DNA of 40,601 nucleotides from Candidatus Obscuribacter phosphatis (GCA_001899315.1 MOYA01000002.1:548243-588843); one strand, 5' to 3'; shown: positions 1 through 8,255, numbered from the stretch's first letter. Notes: generated from the sequence alone by a model not told the origin. Made by a program: numbers and translations.

Positions 1-112
1 GGTTGGTTGGTTGGTTGGTTGGTTGTTTGTTTGTTTGTTTGTTTGGTTGATTGTTTGGTTGGTTGGTTGGTTGGTTGGTTGGTTGTTTGTTTGGTTGATT
101 GTTTGTTTGGTG
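1..112. repeat. GGTT/GTTT simple tetranucleotide repeat at left edge
   Basis: The first 112 bases are almost wholly GGTT and GTTT units in blocks (GGTT runs, a GTTT run, again GGTT, then GTTT), broken only by two GATT variants. The open frame through it encodes only a Trp/Val/Leu/Phe repeat and is not a gene. Such a tract is a common place for an assembly to stop, so the window may begin at a contig end. No function is suggested by the sequence. Confidence 0.9.
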
Positions 113-192
113 ACTTGCCATACCAAGAGAAGTAATCTGCAGCAGGGCATCGGGCGGAGCCTTGTTGACAATTCCGATGCCTTTTATTGGCA

Positions 193-894
193 TCAGTACC
201 TCCTAGAGGGGCAAGGTTGGGGAATCATCTTTACCAGTTCCGAAGTTGGGTAGAACGGAATCATCTCTCCGAGCCACTGAGGAATGAGTTTCCTATATCG
301 AGTCAGTGGAATGAGGTCTCGATAGGTGAATCTGCTTAACATGCACTGAACCTTGTCGATTGTGCAGAGCTTTCTGCCGAGCAGCCATAAATCTCTGAGG
401 GCGAGTGCTAGAGTGGTATCACATAGTGCTAGTTTTCTAGGAGCCATGCCTTTTCTATTGGCTCTTTTATTGTGTTGTGTCAATTCCAAAGATGAGGAGT
501 GCCCATCGCCGAAGTATTGTTTGTCTAGGAGGGCTGCTTTTTGAGTCGTTTCGGGTTTGTGTGAGCATTGCCTGCATAGAAATTCGCTAGGTTTGTCTTT
601 GGCTACAAGCTTTCCTGCGAAGGCTTGCCTCTTTACGAAATGGATTTCTGCTTCGCTTGGCCTTGGCAGTTGTATATCAGGATGCAGCTTTCTGAATGCA
701 CCTCGCGTCAGTCTTTCTAAGTAGCCATTTTTCACTGACTTAGAAGTAAATTGATCCACTGAATTACGAGAAGCGAAGGGGAGAAGATCTCGGCTCGTGA
801 AGATGACATCGTAAGGTAATCGATCCACATAAAGACGCATTAGGTCTACGGTTGACTTGTCTATTGACTTCTTCTCCGATGATTGCTCTTTCAT
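193..894 (-). CDS. AbiEi/DUF6088-like winged-helix protein (possible antitoxin-type regulator)
   Basis: 233 residues, ATG start with a GAGAGGTG ribosome site about 7 nt upstream. Residues about 27-68 (DVIFTSRDLLPFASRNSVDQ followed by a segment ending LTRGAFRK) follow the pattern of the winged-helix domain at the N-terminus of AbiEi/DUF6088-type proteins: a helix entered through FTSRDL, a SRNSVDQ recognition helix and a wing ending in RGAFRK. In type IV toxin-antitoxin systems such proteins bind the promoter and neutralise an AbiEii nucleotidyltransferase. No AbiEii-like toxin lies next to it here; the DNA beyond its 3' end is only repeat and the window edge. The rest of the protein is basic and unrecognised. 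The family call is by motif resemblance only, and it could be a solitary DNA-binding protein. A small hairpin (GATGCC/GGCATC, 176-194) overlaps the stop codon but lacks a T-run. Confidence 0.55.
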   Translation of the reverse strand: MKEQSSEKKSIDKSTVDLMRLYVDRLPYDVIFTSRDLLPFASRNSVDQFTSKSVKNGYLERLTRGAFRKLHPDIQLPRPSEAEIHFVKRQAFAGKLVAKDKPSEFLCRQCSHKPETTQKAALLDKQYFGDGHSSSLELTQHNKRANRKGMAPRKLALCDTTLALALRDLWLLGRKLCTIDKVQCMLSRFTYRDLIPLTRYRKLIPQWLGEMIPFYPTSELVKMIPQPCPSRRY

Positions 895-1123
895 AGGCGC
901 ACCTCTCTAAGTGAGAATTTCTGGATTTAAAGAAAAAGGCAGAATTTTCTGAAGACCTTCCTGATCCTTAAAACGATCATTCGAGCCAAAAAGTTCAATT
1001 TTTTCGCCAGATTTAATCTTCCTTAGAGATTCGATTTTCTACAACTCAAACAATGACCCTGCCTGCCTCGACAGCAAGGTCGCGCAAGCGTGTCAGTTGC
1101 TGCCATCTATAGAATGCAGAGCA

Positions 1124-3349
1124 CTAGCTCGTCGCTTTAGTCTTACTGACCCCATTATTCCAGCTGATATAGCTGAGCAGGTAAAGTACGCCAGACACCA
1201 GCAGAAGGTTGCTTATTCCGATGTAGCCGGAAAGATATTCCAAGAGTCCTCCAAGAACACTGCCCAGCAGGTTGAATGCAAATGAACGAGAAGGATTCGC
1301 CGAGCCCTTGAATGAACTTGCAAAAATTAGTCCAGCAACGAAAACAGGTAGCAGAGTGGCGATAGTTATTTCTAATGAGTGCAAACTTCCCAGACCTTTT
1401 GAGGCAAAAGACGGGGCTAAGAATGAGATGAGAATGCTGAGGAACAGTAATAGATATTGTTTGCGCATGCCTAGATTGATGTTTCTTAGAGTAAACCAAT
1501 TGGCAAGAAGAATCATGACAAGCACGCCATTGATCACAACAGATGATGTGATCCAAGTGGCGCCGTAAATTAGGGATAATCTGGATATGGCTTGCAGTTC
1601 TAGCAGGATGAAGGCTGCTCCCAAGTAAAAGAGCTGTATGTCTACATGGTTTTTCGCTCCGAAAATCAGCCCACGACCCACGTAAATTGTTATTGCTGAG
1701 AAAAGTGCCAGCACAAAGAGATAAGGTAAATCCAGTGATTTGTCCTTGATATAAAGGAAGGGCCAGTCGTCTGAAAGAACAATATTGTCTTGTATTGATT
1801 CGGCTTTCATGTTGATTTCGCTGAATCCGATTTTCTGCATTTTCGCTGCAGGGCTAATCTGATTCTGCGTTGATTCTGGCGCGAATAATGAGTCTTGGCT
1901 CTGAGATTTTTCAGGCTCTTTGAGATTGCTTTGGCGAATTGGTTCGCCTGTTATAAAAAAGTAGGCTGGCCAGTTGAAGTCTGATTTTTCGTCAGAGAAT
2001 ACCGCCGGTGGGTAGCCTGTTACTTGTAAAAGAGTTTGGTAGATGCGGTCTCTCAGCCAGTTTGATGCACCACCTACAGAGGCACCAAAACTTAAGACCA
2101 TTATTCCATTCGGTTTGAGATGTTCGACACAGTCTTTGTAACTTTCTTTGGTATGTACATAACAATCTGTGCGCAAGGAAGAGCCGCTTCCTGAGAAGGC
2201 TCTTGAGTCTAGGCAGGCTAGAATCACCATGTCGTATTTCTTGTTTGTTCTCGCCAGGAAGCGCCTGCCGTCGTCTAAGTAATAGTGGACGCTAGGGTGA
2301 TTGGCATACTGATTGTATTTTTTAGCCAGATTGATGATTGTTTGGTCTATTTCTACTGCGTCAATCTGGCTTACGCCTTGTTTGACTGCTTGCGCTACAT
2401 CGGAACCGGTGCCGGCTCCCAGAATGAGAACCTCTTTTGGTGATGCAAATTTGTAAGGTAGGGCGTAGTATTGCTCACGAACCAGCAGGAAATTCTTCAG
2501 GTAGCGGGCTTGCTCTATTTTTTCACCGCTTTCTGAAAGCTCGATTCGATTGTTGTTTGTGTAGCTCTGCGAGAAGCCTCGGTTTGTGTTGAGGTAGATG
2601 CCGAGTTCTTCGTTCTTGCCGCTCTTCGTGAACTGCGGTGCTAGGCTTATTTCTTGGAGATCGAGACGATAATATGGTGACCAGAAAGTATTATGCTCGT
2701 TAGAAATAGGTATTAGCGTTGCCACTGCCGATAATGGCAGATAAAGAAAAATACTTTTGTGCCAATCTGATACTCCCCAGATAATAGTGAACAAGGCTGC
2801 TATCGTGATGAGCAGTTCCACATGTGGGGACGCGCCCAGAAATGACATCAGAGCAAAAGTGAGGCTGCCGCTTATCGCTCCCGCAATATCGATGCAGTAT
2901 GCCTTTAGCGGAGGAAGTTTACTGAAGCAATGTCCGATGACATTACCTAGACAAAACATGACCGCGAAAGGACCCATCAATAGCAAGATGAGGAGCAAAG
3001 TCATTTTGACTACTTCGATTGAAAGAGCGTAAGAAGAGCTCAGCTCGTTCCACTGGTAGATGCTCAAGGATGGAAAGGGCAAGTAACCATAACCGGCATA
3101 ACTTGTGAGGCTGGTGACTATTATTGTGATTAGTAGGGCCGCCGGTGCCAACCTCAAGATAGACTTGTCGGCTCTGGCCACTCCTGTGCCGAGCCCGACA
3201 TAACAAGCCACGAGTGGAAAAGTCTTGAAGACTCCGAATAGAACGAAATCTGAAGATAGCCAGCGAATGATAAGTAGCTCAAGGAAGAGCGAAAGGAAGC
3301 TGGTCGCAAATAATGTTGGAAATTTGTTGTCGCCTTTGGTGCCGGACAT
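1124..3349 (-). CDS. Membrane-embedded spermidine-synthase-like methyltransferase-fold protein
   Basis: 741 residues; ATG start with AGGAGA about 7 nt upstream. There are roughly seven hydrophobic helices in the first 220 residues, a soluble Rossmann domain about 290-460, and another set of membrane helices in the last 200 residues. The soluble part shows VLILGAGTGSDVA (SAM/dcSAM-binding glycine loop, about residue 305), AVEID, then LDDGRRFL and YDMVILACLDS, as in the spermidine synthase superfamily. The acidic signature expected after the YDMVI strand of true polyamine synthases is replaced by ACLDSRAF, and a SLRTDCYVHTKESY segment follows. I therefore doubt that it makes spermidine. Proteins of this layout (membrane helices on both sides of the fold) are known but mostly uncharacterised. 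It is monocistronic: a terminator lies upstream and the next gene starts 229 bp downstream. Confidence 0.85.
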   Translation of the reverse strand: MSGTKGDNKFPTLFATSFLSLFLELLIIRWLSSDFVLFGVFKTFPLVACYVGLGTGVARADKSILRLAPAALLITIIVTSLTSYAGYGYLPFPSLSIYQWNELSSSYALSIEVVKMTLLLILLLMGPFAVMFCLGNVIGHCFSKLPPLKAYCIDIAGAISGSLTFALMSFLGASPHVELLITIAALFTIIWGVSDWHKSIFLYLPLSAVATLIPISNEHNTFWSPYYRLDLQEISLAPQFTKSGKNEELGIYLNTNRGFSQSYTNNNRIELSESGEKIEQARYLKNFLLVREQYYALPYKFASPKEVLILGAGTGSDVAQAVKQGVSQIDAVEIDQTIINLAKKYNQYANHPSVHYYLDDGRRFLARTNKKYDMVILACLDSRAFSGSGSSLRTDCYVHTKESYKDCVEHLKPNGIMVLSFGASVGGASNWLRDRIYQTLLQVTGYPPAVFSDEKSDFNWPAYFFITGEPIRQSNLKEPEKSQSQDSLFAPESTQNQISPAAKMQKIGFSEINMKAESIQDNIVLSDDWPFLYIKDKSLDLPYLFVLALFSAITIYVGRGLIFGAKNHVDIQLFYLGAAFILLELQAISRLSLIYGATWITSSVVINGVLVMILLANWFTLRNINLGMRKQYLLLFLSILISFLAPSFASKGLGSLHSLEITIATLLPVFVAGLIFASSFKGSANPSRSFAFNLLGSVLGGLLEYLSGYIGISNLLLVSGVLYLLSYISWNNGVSKTKATS

Positions 3350-3474
3350 TTGTGTCTCCTGCAGAGCAATTGATTGACTTTCGAATATTAGTGACTTAGG
3401 TCCGGGGTATTGATGCTTTGTTGGTGGCTAGACTTGTCTTAGCATACATTAACAACAAGCTGTTGAACTAAACA

Positions 3475-3514
3475 AAGAAAGAAGACCGCGCAATCTTAGG
3501 CGGTCTTCTTTCTT
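3475..3514 (-). terminator. Rho-independent terminator of the coaD operon
   Basis: Perfect 15-bp inverted repeat (3475-3489 and 3500-3514) with a 10-nt loop. Read on the minus strand the stem is followed by TTTGTTTAG, fitting the end of the coaD/coiled-coil transcript. On the plus strand it is followed by GAATTTT, so it might work both ways, but no plus-strand gene precedes it. Confidence 0.8.
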
Positions 3515-3530
3515 GAATTTTCTACTTGTT

Positions 3531-3585
3531 TGAGTTGCGTTGAGTTGAGTTGAGTTGAGTTGAGTTGAGTTGAGTTGAGTTGAGT
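3531..3585. repeat. TGAGT pentanucleotide microsatellite
   Basis: Nine exact TGAGT copies (3541-3585), preceded by two imperfect ones (TGAGT TGCGT). It lies between the end of the coiled-coil gene and its terminator, so it would be in the 3' untranslated RNA. Not coding. Length variation among strains is likely, but no gene would go out of frame. Confidence 0.9.
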
Positions 3586-3617
3586 ACTTTGTCTTAGAGG
3601 TTGGTTCTCTAGTTTTC

Positions 3618-4319
3618 TTACTCGAACTTGCCCGAAAGCAGTGGCGAACTCAGCCCCGACGGCATGGTGAGTGGGCCGCCTACCATGGGAGCGCCTTGTC
3701 CAGCTGTAACCGAGACCGAAGCGGCCGAGATTACGCCATGACGTTTGACACCGCCCAGAAGTCTTTGCCCATTGCGGACAATTTGCTGTGATTCGGTGAC
3801 GCGCTGGGCCAGACCTTGTAGGTCGTTCTCCATACGGGTGAGCACTTGCTCGGCGTAGTGGTCGGCGCCTTCTCTGATTTTGGCGGCATCTTCGTCGGCT
3901 TCGAGTCTGATGCGTTCAGCTTCAGCAATGGCTTCGCGGCGCATTTGCTCGACTTCTTGCACTACTTGCTTGCGAATGCGTTCTACTTCTGCCTGCACGG
4001 CTTTCAGCAGTTCTGATTCGTGCAGCATGGTTTCAGCTTGGCGACGAGCAGTGGTGATGATTTGCTCAGAGCGTCTCTGCGACTCGGCGATTATTTCATC
4101 GCGTTGAGCAAGTACGTCGGCTGCTTCTCTCAACTCTTCGGGTAGGCGAGCTCTCGCTTTGTCGAGTACGTCGAGGAAATCGTCGGCGTTGATGAATTTA
4201 AACTTGTAGATACCGGCAGCATCATCGATTAGATGCTCAAGCAGATCTAAGTGTTTATAGATTGTTGTCTGCTTGAATGTGTTGGTTGCCTGTACTGTTG
4301 GTGCAGTAATCATGGTCAT
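3618..4319 (-). CDS. Coiled-coil protein, ATP-synthase-b/DivIVA-like helix
   Basis: 233 residues. Its ATG overlaps the coaD stop as ATGA (4316-4319), so translation is probably coupled. Residues about 20-65 look globular. From about 66 to 190 the chain is one long charged helix rich in Glu, Arg, Ala and Gln with the heptad look of a parallel coiled coil, like the b subunit of F-type ATP synthase or DivIVA-type scaffolds. The last 40 residues are Gly/Ser/Val-rich and probably disordered. There is no membrane segment, so it is not a real ATP synthase b subunit. I recall that cyanobacteria also place a protein of this kind beside coaD, but could not check it here. Function unknown; a cell-envelope or division scaffold is a guess. 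Confidence 0.8.
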   Translation of the reverse strand: MTMITAPTVQATNTFKQTTIYKHLDLLEHLIDDAAGIYKFKFINADDFLDVLDKARARLPEELREAADVLAQRDEIIAESQRRSEQIITTARRQAETMLHESELLKAVQAEVERIRKQVVQEVEQMRREAIAEAERIRLEADEDAAKIREGADHYAEQVLTRMENDLQGLAQRVTESQQIVRNGQRLLGGVKRHGVISAASVSVTAGQGAPMVGGPLTMPSGLSSPLLSGKFE

Positions 4320-4810
4320 TTTTGTTTGGTGCCTCTGCTGAAATGCTCTCTTAGATAGTCATTCACCGGATGCGGTACGAATTGTGATACATCGCCGCCC
4401 AAACGGGCGATTTCCTTTACAGTTGAGGAGCTTATAAAAGAATACTCGGCTTTTGTCATGAGAAAAATAGTTTCTAGTTCAGGAAAGAGTTGCTTATTGG
4501 CTTGAGCCATACCTAATTCTGCTTCGAAATCCGAGATAGCTCTCAGTCCACGTATCAGAACCGTGGTATTGGTGGCTTTTGCATAATCAACTGTTAAGCC
4601 TTGAAACTCTTCTACTTTCACTCCTCTTAGATCTTTTACAGATTCCTCTATCAGGTTCTTTCGTATATCCATCGGCAATAAAGGTGATTTACCTGGATTG
4701 CCGACCACCGCCATAATCACTTCATCAAAGAGCTTGCTGGCTCGACGAATGATATCGAGGTGACCAAGAGTCATGGGATCGAAAGAGCCTGGGTAGATGG
4801 CTCTGGCCAA
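4316..4810 (-). CDS. coaD: Phosphopantetheine adenylyltransferase
   Basis: Catalyses the fourth step of coenzyme A synthesis: 4'-phosphopantetheine plus ATP gives dephospho-CoA and pyrophosphate, in the cytosol. 164 residues, the usual length. The nucleotidyltransferase signatures are all present: PGSFDPMTLGH at 7-17 (the TxGH form of the HxGH motif), LIRGLR at 85-90, and YSFISSSTVKEIA at about 123-135 (the ISSTxxR-like ATP loop). The start is TTG at 4808-4810. It is chosen because a perfect AAGGAGG (4819-4825) sits 8 nt upstream, MARAIYPG is where the family normally begins, and no ATG fits. First gene of a two-gene operon; its stop overlaps the next start. Confidence 0.97.
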   Translation of the reverse strand: MARAIYPGSFDPMTLGHLDIIRRASKLFDEVIMAVVGNPGKSPLLPMDIRKNLIEESVKDLRGVKVEEFQGLTVDYAKATNTTVLIRGLRAISDFEAELGMAQANKQLFPELETIFLMTKAEYSFISSSTVKEIARLGGDVSQFVPHPVNDYLREHFSRGTKQK

Positions 4811-4818
4811 TCCTTTTT

Positions 4819-4825
4819 CCTCCTT
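4819..4825 (-). promoter_or_regulatory. Ribosome binding site deciding the TTG start of coaD
   Basis: AAGGAGG on the minus strand, 8 nt before TTG. This is the strongest Shine-Dalgarno match I saw in the window and may compensate for the weak start codon. Confidence 0.85.
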
Positions 4826-5078
4826 CCCTAATGGGCTTTGGCGTTAGCCTCGCCCACTTTCGATGGATATCCCCACGGACGCCAGTCCTTAGAGACCTTG
4901 TCAACGAAAGGATGATAGCACGACCCAGCTTGAAAACTAAGTGTTTAAATGGATAAGTTGCTAATGTTCACCCGATTTAGGAAAGTAAGCAAGGGGTATT
5001 TCTGGGGTATATGCAAGGGCTGTCAAATGGATAATCTGGGCGCGATTCCAAGTTCAATATTTATCGGTCGAAAAGGGG

Positions 5079-7034
5079 TCAAACCAGATCCGGTTCTTCT
5101 TCCCACTGGGTTAAGCGGGCCACTGCTTCAGGGCTCAGTGCCGGCAGATAGAAGCTGAAGGTAGAGCCTTCTCCGAGGGCCGAGGCAACGGTGATTCTGC
5201 CTCCGTGTTTTTCGATAATTTTCTTGACAATTGTTAAGCCAAGACCGGTGCCTTTGATGGTGTGTACTTTTTTCTCGACTCTATAAAAGCGATCAAATAT
5301 ATGCTCTAGGGCGTCATCGGGTATGCCGATGCCTGTGTCTTTTACGTGCACCGCCACTTCCTCGACTTCGCCTTCCTGATGCTTTTCCACCTTGACTGTG
5401 ATTTTGCCGCCTTCAGGGGTGTACTTGATGCCGTTATTGAGCAAGTTAATGATGACGCGTTCAATTGATTCCTGATTGATACTAGCGAGCGGTAAATTCT
5501 CGGTTTGTTCGAAAGCCAATTCGATGCCGCGGTCGCGTGCCATCAAATTGAGAGAGCGAATCGCCGCCTCGCAAGCTCGATGTATATCCATCGGTAGCAT
5601 TTCGAATTCGCGATCGGCTTCTTCGATTTTGGAAAGCTCGAGCACGTCGTTGACCAAGTGCATGAGGCGGTCTGCTTCGTTGTCGATGATTTGCAAAAAT
5701 TCTCTATGGATATCCGGATCAAGTTTTTCGCCATGATTGCAGAGAGTATCGACATAACTTTTGATTGAGGTAATGGGTGTGCGCAGTTCATGTGAAACAT
5801 TGGCCATGAACTCGTTCTTCATCTTCTCGAGCTCCGCCTGCTTGGTGATATCTTGCATGATCATTACCGAGCCCAGGAATTCCTTATTAAGGAAAATCGG
5901 TGCCGTATGCAAGCGCACAGTCAGTTCACCCAGTTGCAATTGCTGCACTATGGGCTCGATGGCGCCTGGAGTGATGTTTACATTGCTGTCGGTGAATTGC
6001 TGCACTATATGGCAGATCTGCGGCTGGTCGGGACCTTCGGTGCAAACCACCAGCGGTTTACCAAGCAGGTCTTTGGCTTCTTTGTCGAAAATTTGAGTGG
6101 CGGCGCGGTTGACGATTTGCACTCGGTTGTCGCGGTCACAGACGACTACGCCATCGGCGATAGACATCAGTACAAGCTCAAGCTTGTTGCGCTCAGAAAT
6201 AAACTTGTTTCTCTCGGCCATCAAATTGTCGACATTGTGCTTGTCGTAGAGTTGCAAGCGACTGCTCATATAGTTGAAGGCATTGACCAATTGGTCGATT
6301 TCTTTGCCGGCTCGCTGCACCTTTATCTGGTGCCCGAAATGCCCGGTGGCAATTTGGCTTGCCCCCTGTGAAAGGGTGCGCAGCGGGGCGTTGATCAAGG
6401 TGTAGTTGGCCCAGACGCCGAGCGCACCCAAAACTCCCACAAGACAAAATATAGTGATGAGAAAGTTGGTCGTTTCTTGTTGGGTGCCCAAAATAGTGAA
6501 AAGGTCGTTATAGAGCCCCACCCAGCAAAGACCGAGGTCTTGCCCGTTTTTGTGCATGCGCACGACAATATTGGTTACCGACCTATAGCCCGGCGGAGAT
6601 GGATAAATGCCCGGCACTGTGAAGTTTTCTGGATTTTCTTTGTACTGCTTATAGACCGGAAATATTTCTTTCAGGTCTTTTTTGCTGGTGGGGTCGAGCA
6701 AGATATTGCCGGCGTTATCTTCGAAGACGATGTAGGCAATTGTTTTCAGCTTGCCTCGCTGGGTCAAAATGTAATATCTCAGGCTCTCTAAATCGCCCGA
6801 ATTGCTCAGTGCTTCAGCACCGCCGCGAGCCAGGGCTTCGGCCAAGCCCTGGCCGAACAACTTAACCGATTCATTTATAGAAGCTTGGGCTCGGGTCACC
6901 CAGACCCAGGCTGTGAAGGTGACCAGAGCCGCTATACAAGCCAGGCCCATGTATAAGAGCTGCTTTTGCGCCGGTACTCGCGACCAGATAACTCTCAGTC
7001 TGGTAAATGTCTTGGTGGCTTTCTTCACGTGCAC
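5079..7034 (-). CDS. HAMP-PAS sensor histidine kinase (VicK/PhoR/NblS-like layout)
   Basis: 651 residues. Order: membrane helix 26-47; extracytoplasmic sensor 48-188; membrane helix 190-212; HAMP about 213-265; a short coil; PAS about 285-395 (ADGVVVCDRDNRVQIVNRAA); HisKA with the phospho-accepting His415 in NVSHELRTP; and HATPase with N box IINLLNNGIKYTP (529-540), G1 DTGIGIP (566-572), F box FDRFYRV and G2 GTGLGL (595-600). All catalytic motifs are intact, so it should autophosphorylate and pass phosphate to a response regulator. None is encoded nearby, making it an orphan. The domain order matches Firmicute VicK/WalK and cyanobacterial NblS/Hik33; which ortholog is unsure. The start is GTG at 7034; the GTG two codons later (7028) is as likely because AAAGAGAG lies at better spacing from it. 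Divergent from the sigma factor gene. Confidence 0.93.
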   Translation of the reverse strand: MHVKKATKTFTRLRVIWSRVPAQKQLLYMGLACIAALVTFTAWVWVTRAQASINESVKLFGQGLAEALARGGAEALSNSGDLESLRYYILTQRGKLKTIAYIVFEDNAGNILLDPTSKKDLKEIFPVYKQYKENPENFTVPGIYPSPPGYRSVTNIVVRMHKNGQDLGLCWVGLYNDLFTILGTQQETTNFLITIFCLVGVLGALGVWANYTLINAPLRTLSQGASQIATGHFGHQIKVQRAGKEIDQLVNAFNYMSSRLQLYDKHNVDNLMAERNKFISERNKLELVLMSIADGVVVCDRDNRVQIVNRAATQIFDKEAKDLLGKPLVVCTEGPDQPQICHIVQQFTDSNVNITPGAIEPIVQQLQLGELTVRLHTAPIFLNKEFLGSVMIMQDITKQAELEKMKNEFMANVSHELRTPITSIKSYVDTLCNHGEKLDPDIHREFLQIIDNEADRLMHLVNDVLELSKIEEADREFEMLPMDIHRACEAAIRSLNLMARDRGIELAFEQTENLPLASINQESIERVIINLLNNGIKYTPEGGKITVKVEKHQEGEVEEVAVHVKDTGIGIPDDALEHIFDRFYRVEKKVHTIKGTGLGLTIVKKIIEKHGGRITVASALGEGSTFSFYLPALSPEAVARLTQWEEEPDLV

Positions 7035-7140
7035 TCTCTTTAGATGTCCAGTCTAATTATATTTGCAGTGCCGCCAGTATTGCGCATCGGTTTAAAAAGG
7101 GGTTGTCAGGGGAATATCGTCACAGGGGCGCGAGGGTCAC

Positions 7141-7165
7141 ATTACTTAGTTACCTAAGGAGTAAT
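7141..7165 (+). promoter_or_regulatory. Hairpin enclosing the Shine-Dalgarno and start of the sigma factor gene
   Basis: ATTA (7141-7144) pairs with TAAT (7162-7165) and CTTAG (7145-7149) with CTAAG (7154-7158), with a TTAC loop and a GAG bulge. The AAGGAG ribosome site (7156-7161) and the first two bases of the ATG are inside. Nine mostly A-U pairs with a bulge resemble heat-labile RNA thermometers. Base pairing is seen directly; regulation is inference. Confidence 0.45.
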
Positions 7166-8108
7166 GACCTTGGCTAGAAAAAATCAGACGCGAAGTGAAG
7201 TTTTATTGAGTGATAGCCAGGCGAAAACGGCTAATCATGCCAATTCGACTGGCGCCGCTGCCGGGCGACAGGCGCAGCTGGGTCCATCTGCAAGAGCTCT
7301 GGAGTTGTCTTTGGAAGGCGCTCCGGACGGTGGCTTTGCCGTTAGGCTCAATATGCCCGAGCCGCCGCAAGCGGTGCATGCCGCTCCAGACGGCGATCCC
7401 TCTGAGATTGTGCGTGACCATATGCCTTTGGTGCGGCAGATAGCCCGTAAGTACAGTCAATATTCACCCGATAGTTTTGAAGACCTGGTGCAAGTCGGCT
7501 CTATCGGCTTACTCAAGGCCATTCGCTATTACGATCCCAACAGGGCCCGCTCGGCCAGCTTCAGAACTCTAGCCACCTGTTATATAAGGGGTGAGATTCG
7601 CCACTATTTGAGAGACCATTGCTCACTGGTGCAAGTACCAAGGCGGCTCACCGAGATGAATTCAGCCTTGTCACAGTTGGAAGAGAAGCTGACTAAGGCT
7701 TTGGACCGAGCCCCCACCGTGCAAGAGTTGTCTGAACATAGCGGTTTTGCCGTGGCCGATATATTAGAGGCGCAGCAGTCTTGGGAAGTGCGCTTACACT
7801 ACGAATCACTCGATGGCGCCGCTGAAGAAGACGACCGCGATGACCGTCGCTCACTTTCCGAGGTGGTTCCCGACAGGCGCTATCAGGACGCCTTTAGCGC
7901 CTCTGAAGACCGTGAGCTTTTGTCCCAGGCTCTAAAGCGTTTGGGTGAGCGAACCAGGCAGATAGTCGAGTTTGTTTTCTTTTACGACCTCTCCCAGAAA
8001 GAGACCGCATATGTTCTCGGCTTGTCCGAGATGGGGGTCTCAAGGGCGGTTCACAGCGCTCTCAAGAAGCTTCGCGAGATCATCAGCCAGCAAGATAGTC
8101 ATAAGTAG
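7164..8108 (+). CDS. Sigma-70 family RNA polymerase sigma factor, SigF/SigB-like (group 3)
   Basis: 314 residues. An 80-residue polar N-terminal extension is followed by region 2 (81-151: DHMPLVRQIARKY, FEDLVQVGSIGLLKAIRYYD, FRTLATCYIRGEIRHYLRD), region 3 (about 158-215: VPRRLTEMNS, TVQELSEHSG) and region 4 (about 250-305, with helix-turn-helix LSQKETAYVLGLSEMGVSRA). Presence of region 3 and absence of region 1 place it with SigB/SigF/FliA-type alternative factors that direct polymerase to stress or developmental promoters. No anti-sigma gene is adjacent. Start: the ATG at 7164 lies only 2 nt after AAGGAG, whereas TTG at 7170 lies 8 nt after it, so translation may really begin two codons later. 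The leader hairpin covers this site. A 9-bp inverted repeat 52 nt after the stop may end the transcript. Confidence 0.93.
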   Translation: MTLARKNQTRSEVLLSDSQAKTANHANSTGAAAGRQAQLGPSARALELSLEGAPDGGFAVRLNMPEPPQAVHAAPDGDPSEIVRDHMPLVRQIARKYSQYSPDSFEDLVQVGSIGLLKAIRYYDPNRARSASFRTLATCYIRGEIRHYLRDHCSLVQVPRRLTEMNSALSQLEEKLTKALDRAPTVQELSEHSGFAVADILEAQQSWEVRLHYESLDGAAEEDDRDDRRSLSEVVPDRRYQDAFSASEDRELLSQALKRLGERTRQIVEFVFFYDLSQKETAYVLGLSEMGVSRAVHSALKKLREIISQQDSHK

Positions 8109-8160
8109 ATATCTGTTTTATTAGATATGCAGTGAGTTTCATTAAATTGTTACGGAGGCG

Positions 8161-8182
8161 CCGATTGTCTGTTGACAATCGG
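8161..8182. repeat. Inverted repeat overlapping a -35 element
   Basis: CCGATTGTC (8161-8169), TGTT loop, GACAATCGG (8174-8182): nine perfect pairs. It could be the terminator hairpin of the upstream sigma gene (followed only by TTAAT), or an operator, because its right arm covers the TTGACA of the next promoter. Confidence 0.6.
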
Positions 8183-8199
8183 TTAATCTCTGCTAACAT
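8172..8199 (+). promoter_or_regulatory. Sigma-70-type promoter with extended -10
   Basis: TTGACA (8172-8177), 16-nt spacer, TGC-TAACAT (8191-8199): a perfect -35 and an extended -10. Transcription would start near 8206, giving a leader of about 50 nt for the small gene that follows. Best promoter match I found in the window. Confidence 0.7.
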
Positions 8200-8255
8200 T
8201 CTCCACTTGTGGCATTTGCCGATTTACTCAATTTCTTGAAGTGAGGTCCGCCCTC

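Noticed and set aside
11..253. 80-codon open frame at the left edge
   Set aside because: It is the translation of the GGTT/GTTT repeat, giving only Trp/Val/Leu/Phe/Cys runs, and has no ribosome site.
1124..3349. Assigning speE (spermidine synthase)
   Set aside because: Membrane helices on both sides and altered catalytic signature make the polyamine role unsupported.
3618..4319. ATP synthase subunit b
   Set aside because: Coiled-coil resemblance only; no N-terminal membrane helix and no other ATP synthase genes nearby.
5853..6371. 172-codon frame on the plus strand within the histidine kinase gene
   Set aside because: It is antisense to the HAMP-PAS part of a gene with all kinase motifs intact; no family features of its own.
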